Shown here: piece by piece, positions 7,111 to 9,873 of the stretch
Position numbering within the stretch: the first letter of the stretch is position 1
Layout of the letters: the number at the start of each line of letters is the position of its first letter
NCBI GenBank assembly: GCA_043746555.1
Contig: JAYTQU010000257.1
Location: forward strand, 1 to 9,873
DNA: 9,873 bases
Direction: 5' to 3'
Source of the DNA: CAZQYC01 sp043746555
GTDB taxonomy: Bacteria > Pseudomonadota > Gammaproteobacteria > Steroidobacterales > Steroidobacteraceae
Made by a program: the position numbers and the translations under genes
Notes under the pieces: model-generated
The model's database searches: none
Told to the model about the DNA's origin: nothing
The model's input: the letters and a program-made list of their open reading frames with translations, nothing else

Positions 7111-8222
7111 GTTGCAGTACTCGGGTCGTTTGCGTCTGACTGGGCGTCTGAATGAGCGATCTCGTCATCCTTTGCTGTATCTATCGCGGTGTCGAGCGAA
7201 GCGTCCACGTTATCGACGTCGTGATCTTCATCGTCATCTTCATCGGGCTCGGCCGGTTGCGCGAGCGCCGCAGCGTTTTGTTCGTCCCAATCGCTGTCCC
7301 CATCATGCTCTATGGTGACGCCAGTCTCGTCATCGCCCGCACCATTGACCACAATCTTAAGGTTGCGCGCTCCTGACGCTGGGCGCACATGAATCGGACC
7401 GTAGACTTCCGCTTGGACAATTTCAATCAAGCCTTCCCGCATCAATTCGAGCAATGCACTGAAGGTCACGGTGACGCCCATGCGGCCTTCTTCGGGATTG
7501 AACAGATGCGTAAAGTCGAGCCACGCTTGCGCGCGCAGCCGATCCAGAATTTCCGTCATGCGCTGACGAACCGATAAGCGTTCGCGCTGTACGTGATGAT
7601 GCGCAAACATATTGGATCGCGCAACCACGTCGCGAAACGCCAACAGCATTTCTTGCAGCGTCACCTGCGGAATCATCTTGACAACCTTACGTTCCACCAG
7701 TTCCGCCGAGGCCGTCAACGTGTCGCGCTCCATGCGCTGTAAGCGATCAATATCTTCCGCCGCTTTCTTGAAGCGCTCGTATTCCTGTAAGCGGCGCACG
7801 AGTTCCGCGCGCGGATCCGCTTCGTCGTCGCTCTCTTCGGATTTCATACGCGGTAGCAACATGCGTGACTTGATTTCCGCCAGCATGGCGGCCATCAACA
7901 AGTACTCACCCGCGAGTTCCAACTGCAACTCGCTCATGACCTCGATGTATTTCATGTATTGCCGGGTAATCTCGGCAATGGGAATATCTAGGATGTCGAG
8001 ATTCTGTCGACGAATAAGATACAGCAGCAAATCGAGGGGACCCTCGAACGCTTCCAAGAACACTTGCAGCGCGTCGGGCGGGATATACAAATCGCGCGGC
8101 AATTCGGTCATAGGCTCGCCATCGACCATCGCAAACGGCATTTCCTGCTGCTGCGGCGGTAACTCGAACTCGTTGACGAGTTCGGAGCCGGTGTCTGCGA
8201 CTAATTTGAGTTTAGGTTTCAT
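7107..8222 (-). CDS. scpA: Segregation and condensation protein ScpA (kleisin)
   Basis: A 371-residue ScpA, the kleisin that bridges SMC heads and binds ScpB. FLEAFEGPLDLLLYLI (55-70), the N-terminal kleisin signature, is followed by LDILDIPIAEIT (75-86) and the long helix YLLMAAMLAEIKSRMLLPR (107-125). The C-terminal winged helix lies near 245-280 (VTVTFSALLELMREG). Most ScpA proteins are about 230-300 residues; here a 40-residue N-terminal lead and an acidic tail from about 295 to 371, with a DEDDDEDHD run, make up the difference. ATG at 8222 is chosen because it lies 8 bp after the trpS stop; a longer in-frame reading to 8306 would overlap trpS and has no family support. No strong ribosome binding site is visible, so it is probably translated from a trpS-scpAB transcript. 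Confidence 0.95.
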   Translation of the reverse strand: MKPKLKLVADTGSELVNEFELPPQQQEMPFAMVDGEPMTELPRDLYIPPDALQVFLEAFEGPLDLLLYLIRRQNLDILDIPIAEITRQYMKYIEVMSELQLELAGEYLLMAAMLAEIKSRMLLPRMKSEESDDEADPRAELVRRLQEYERFKKAAEDIDRLQRMERDTLTASAELVERKVVKMIPQVTLQEMLLAFRDVVARSNMFAHHHVQRERLSVRQRMTEILDRLRAQAWLDFTHLFNPEEGRMGVTVTFSALLELMREGLIEIVQAEVYGPIHVRPASGARNLKIVVNGAGDDETGVTIEHDGDSDWDEQNAAALAQPAEPDEDDDEDHDVDNVDASLDTAIDTAKDDEIAHSDAQSDANDPSTAT

Positions 8223-8230
8223 GGATCGGA

Positions 8231-9448
8231 TTATCGGTAATTCATGCCCATCGCCTGACGCACTTCGTCGAGCGTTTGACGCGCCAAATCGCGCGCCTTC
8301 TCGCAACCTTCGGCAACGATCCCGCGCACGAGGTCTCGATTCTCATCGTACTCCTGCGCTCGCCGGCGAATAGTAGACACTTCGACGACTACTTTATCGA
8401 TCAACCGCTTCTTGCAGTCGAGACAGCCAATCCCCGCGGAGCGGCATCCAGCTTGCACCCAGTCTAGCGTCTCGGCGTCGGAGTAGATCTTGTGCAATTC
8501 GAACACCGGGCATTTGTCGGGATCGCCGGCATCGGTGCGACGAACTCTCGCAGGATCCGTTTGCATCGTCTTGAGTTTCTTGGCTATCGAGTCTGGATCT
8601 TCGCGCAGCCCGATCGTGTTGCCGTAGGACTTGGACATCTTGCGACCGTCTACACCCGGCACTTTCGGTGTCGCCGTCAGCATGGCTTCGGGCTCCACCA
8701 AGATGCTGCGTCCGGTGCCTTCCAAGAAACCCAGTAGACGTTCACGATCGGCCAACGTCAGTCGCGCATTGTTTTGCAAGAGCACGGTTGCCTTTTCTAG
8801 CGCCGCTTGATCGCCCTGCTCTTGATACGCCTTGCGCGCTGCCCGGTACTGAGCGGCATTGCGGCTACCCAATCCTTTGATTGCTTTGTCGACCTTCGCT
8901 TCGAAATCGGTTTCTCGTCCGTATAAATGATTGAAACGTCGCGCCACTTCACGCGTGATCTCGACATGTGCGACTTGGTCTTCGCCAACCGGCACGTAGG
9001 CCGCCTTGTAGAGAAGAATGTCAGCGCTTTGCAGGAGCGGATAACCGAGAAAACCGTAAGTCGATAGATCCCTATCGTGCAACTGCTCCTGCTGATCTTT
9101 GAATGTAGGAACTCGTTCGAGCCAGCCGAGCGGCGTCATCATCGATAAGAGCAGATGAAGCTCCGAATGCTCGGGAACGCGCGACTGAATGAAAATCGTG
9201 GCCACGGCCGGATTGACGCCAGAGGCCAACCAATCGATGACCATGCTCCAAGTGTTGTCTTCTAACTTTGAAGTATCTTCGTAACCAGTTGTTAATGCGT
9301 GCAGGTCGGCGACAAAAAAATAGCATTGATACTGGTATTGCAGCTCGATCCAGTTCTTCAGCGCGCCATGGTAATTGCCCAAGTGCAGTTCGCCCGTGGG
9401 GCGCATGCCGGAGAGTACGCGTCGAGTAGGCGCAGCGGTCGATGTCAA
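8231..9448 (-). CDS. trpS: Tryptophanyl-tRNA synthetase
   Basis: A class Ic aminoacyl-tRNA synthetase that charges tRNA-Trp in the cytosol; 405 residues. LSGMRPTG (12-19) leads into the HIGH-equivalent HLGN (23-26). GEDQ (155-158) is part of the tryptophan/AMP pocket and KMSKS is at 270-274. An insert of about 75 residues between GEDQ and KMSKS (about 185-260, AIKGLGSRNAAQYR onward) makes it longer than the 334-residue E. coli enzyme and fits the long TrpS form of many gammaproteobacteria. No ATG or GTG is available before the conserved region. I chose TTG at 9448 because AAGGGA (9455-9460) lies 6 nt upstream; TTG codons at 9463 and 9469 are alternatives without such a site and would add 5 or 7 residues. 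It is followed closely by scpA. Confidence 0.95.
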   Translation of the reverse strand: MTSTAAPTRRVLSGMRPTGELHLGNYHGALKNWIELQYQYQCYFFVADLHALTTGYEDTSKLEDNTWSMVIDWLASGVNPAVATIFIQSRVPEHSELHLLLSMMTPLGWLERVPTFKDQQEQLHDRDLSTYGFLGYPLLQSADILLYKAAYVPVGEDQVAHVEITREVARRFNHLYGRETDFEAKVDKAIKGLGSRNAAQYRAARKAYQEQGDQAALEKATVLLQNNARLTLADRERLLGFLEGTGRSILVEPEAMLTATPKVPGVDGRKMSKSYGNTIGLREDPDSIAKKLKTMQTDPARVRRTDAGDPDKCPVFELHKIYSDAETLDWVQAGCRSAGIGCLDCKKRLIDKVVVEVSTIRRRAQEYDENRDLVRGIVAEGCEKARDLARQTLDEVRQAMGMNYR

Positions 9449-9454
9449 AGCCGA

Positions 9455-9460
9455 TCCCTT
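9455..9460 (-). promoter_or_regulatory. Ribosome binding site that decides the TTG start of trpS
   Basis: The minus strand reads AAGGGA here, 6 nt before TTG at 9448, a good match to the 16S rRNA tail. It is the clearest Shine-Dalgarno sequence in the window and favours this TTG over the two upstream TTG codons. Confidence 0.6.
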
Positions 9461-9584
9461 CAAGAACAAGCCCGATTCACTCGGAATATTTGTTCTAAGA
9501 TATTTGTAAGTTCAATCAGTTAACTTCAAACGTTGATGGTCTTCATTAAAAACACATCGCGTCGGAGTCATTCGGAAGGCACCG

Positions 9585-9590
9585 ATTATA
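9585..9590 (-). promoter_or_regulatory. Candidate -10 box of the trpS-scpAB promoter
   Basis: The minus strand carries a perfect TATAAT in the context CTGCGTATAATCGGTGCC. No good -35 match exists at 17 bp (AACCCC at 9608-9613), though a TG lies two bases further upstream than in an extended -10. If used, transcription would begin near 9578 with an AT-rich leader of about 130 nt before trpS. In that leader, AAGTT and AACTT can form a weak stem and ACAAATAT occurs twice; no trp-type leader peptide is evident. Confidence 0.5.
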
Positions 9591-9628
9591 CGCAGCTTGG
9601 TTCCCCTGGGGTTGGGTTCGAATGGAGT

Positions 9629-9665
9629 TGGCAGCGACCACTGCGCGCGCGGCCGGCGGCTACCA
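9629..9665. repeat. GC-rich hairpin between yciO and trpS
   Basis: TGGCAGC (9629-9635) can pair with GCTACCA (9659-9665), seven pairs with one G-U or A-C depending on the strand, around a very GC-rich loop with alternating GCGCGCGC and GGCCGGCGGC. It lies 35-70 bases after the yciO stop and could help end yciO transcription, but no T run follows on the minus strand. Only the structure is supported. Confidence 0.25.
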
Positions 9666-9698
9666 CCTAATTCGCTCTGATGTTCAGCGATGGCGACT

Positions 9699-9873
9699 CT
9701 ACAGTCCAGCGACCACGCCTTTGCCTTGTCGCGCCACCACCGGCACGTCGCCCGCCATGTCGATCACGGTAGTCGGCTCAAGACCGCAATTGCCACCGTC
9801 AATGACCGCGTCGACCTGAGTCGCCAACCGCTCTTGAATCTCACGCGCATCCGTGAGCGGCAATTCTTCGCCC
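9699..9873 (-). CDS. yciO: YciO-like protein of the Sua5/YrdC family, C-terminal part
   Basis: The last 57 residues and TAG stop of a gene that runs off the right edge. GEELPLTDAREIQERL, then VDAVIDGGNCG, EPTTVIDMAGDVPVVARQGKG match the end of YciO-type YrdC proteins (E. coli YciO ends with PTTVIDLTDDTPVVVREG in the same place). The YrdC/Sua5 fold makes threonylcarbamoyl-AMP for the t6A37 modification of tRNA. YciO proteins are close relatives whose main role is less certain, and the defining nucleotide-binding residues lie outside the window. The yciO-trpS-scpAB-rluB order supports YciO rather than TsaC. The stop codon sits inside a stretch resembling one arm of the palindrome at 197-305. 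Confidence 0.85.
   Translation of the reverse strand, partial: GEELPLTDAREIQERLATQVDAVIDGGNCGLEPTTVIDMAGDVPVVARQGKGVVAGL

Noticed and set aside
7612..8373. Long plus-strand frame (about 250 codons) opposite scpA
   Set aside because: Serine/arginine-rich translation typical of an antisense shadow; scpA on the other strand is well supported.
9605..9635. GGTTCGAAT-like string resembling a tRNA T-loop
   Set aside because: The flanking bases do not pair to form a T stem, and no anticodon or acceptor stem is present.
1..9873. Defence, toxin-antitoxin, phage or other accessory system
   Set aside because: All substantial reading frames are accounted for by housekeeping genes; no nuclease-helicase sets, integrases or repeat arrays are seen.

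Overview
The window looks like ordinary chromosomal housekeeping DNA from a gammaproteobacterium of moderately high G+C content. Two gene blocks known as neighbours in this class are present: an mtaD-ubiG-...-yciK block and a yciO-trpS-scpA-scpB-rluB block. UbiG and the long-insert TrpS fit an aerobic, ubiquinone-making gammaproteobacterium, perhaps near the Xanthomonadales, Nevskiales or Steroidobacter lineages. The genus cannot be read from the sequence alone. I see no phage, transposase, CRISPR array, defence island, tRNA or rRNA gene.

Layout. Bases 1-350 hold no gene. They contain a short A/T-armed hairpin at the left edge, a candidate promoter near 157, and a large palindromic repeat (197-305) with 28-bp perfect arms, placed so that it would be transcribed in the leader of the first operon. 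From 351 to 5184 a plus-strand operon runs mtaD (S-adenosylhomocysteine/methylthioadenosine deaminase), ubiG (ubiquinone O-methyltransferase), rmuC, a squalene/phytoene-synthase-like gene and yciK (short-chain dehydrogenase). The first four are chained by 4-bp ATGA overlaps, and yciK follows after about 50 bp. From 5213 leftward-transcribed genes converge on yciK: trpS (TTG start), scpA, scpB (4-bp overlap with scpA) and rluB. The 3' end of a yciO-like gene lies at the right edge. Between yciO and trpS is a 250-bp intergenic region with a good TATAAT box for trpS.

How the genes relate. MtaD recycles by-products of S-adenosylmethionine chemistry, and UbiG uses S-adenosylmethionine to methylate ubiquinone precursors and releases S-adenosylhomocysteine, so their pairing is metabolically sensible. 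ScpA and ScpB are the kleisin and winged-helix subunits of the SMC chromosome-segregation complex. TrpS, the RluB-like protein and the YciO-like protein belong to tRNA/rRNA function.

Most worth a second look: (1) the RluB homologue has NPMH where the catalytic GRLD motif should be and KAQG where KPxG is usual, so it may not be an active pseudouridine synthase; (2) the squalene/phytoene-synthase-like protein has lost the first aspartate-rich motif, resembling the non-enzymatic NDUFAF6 type; (3) the palindromic repeat in the mtaD leader, with a possible degenerate relative beside the yciO stop codon; (4) unusually long acidic tails on both ScpA and ScpB. I did not find a convincing new multi-gene system.
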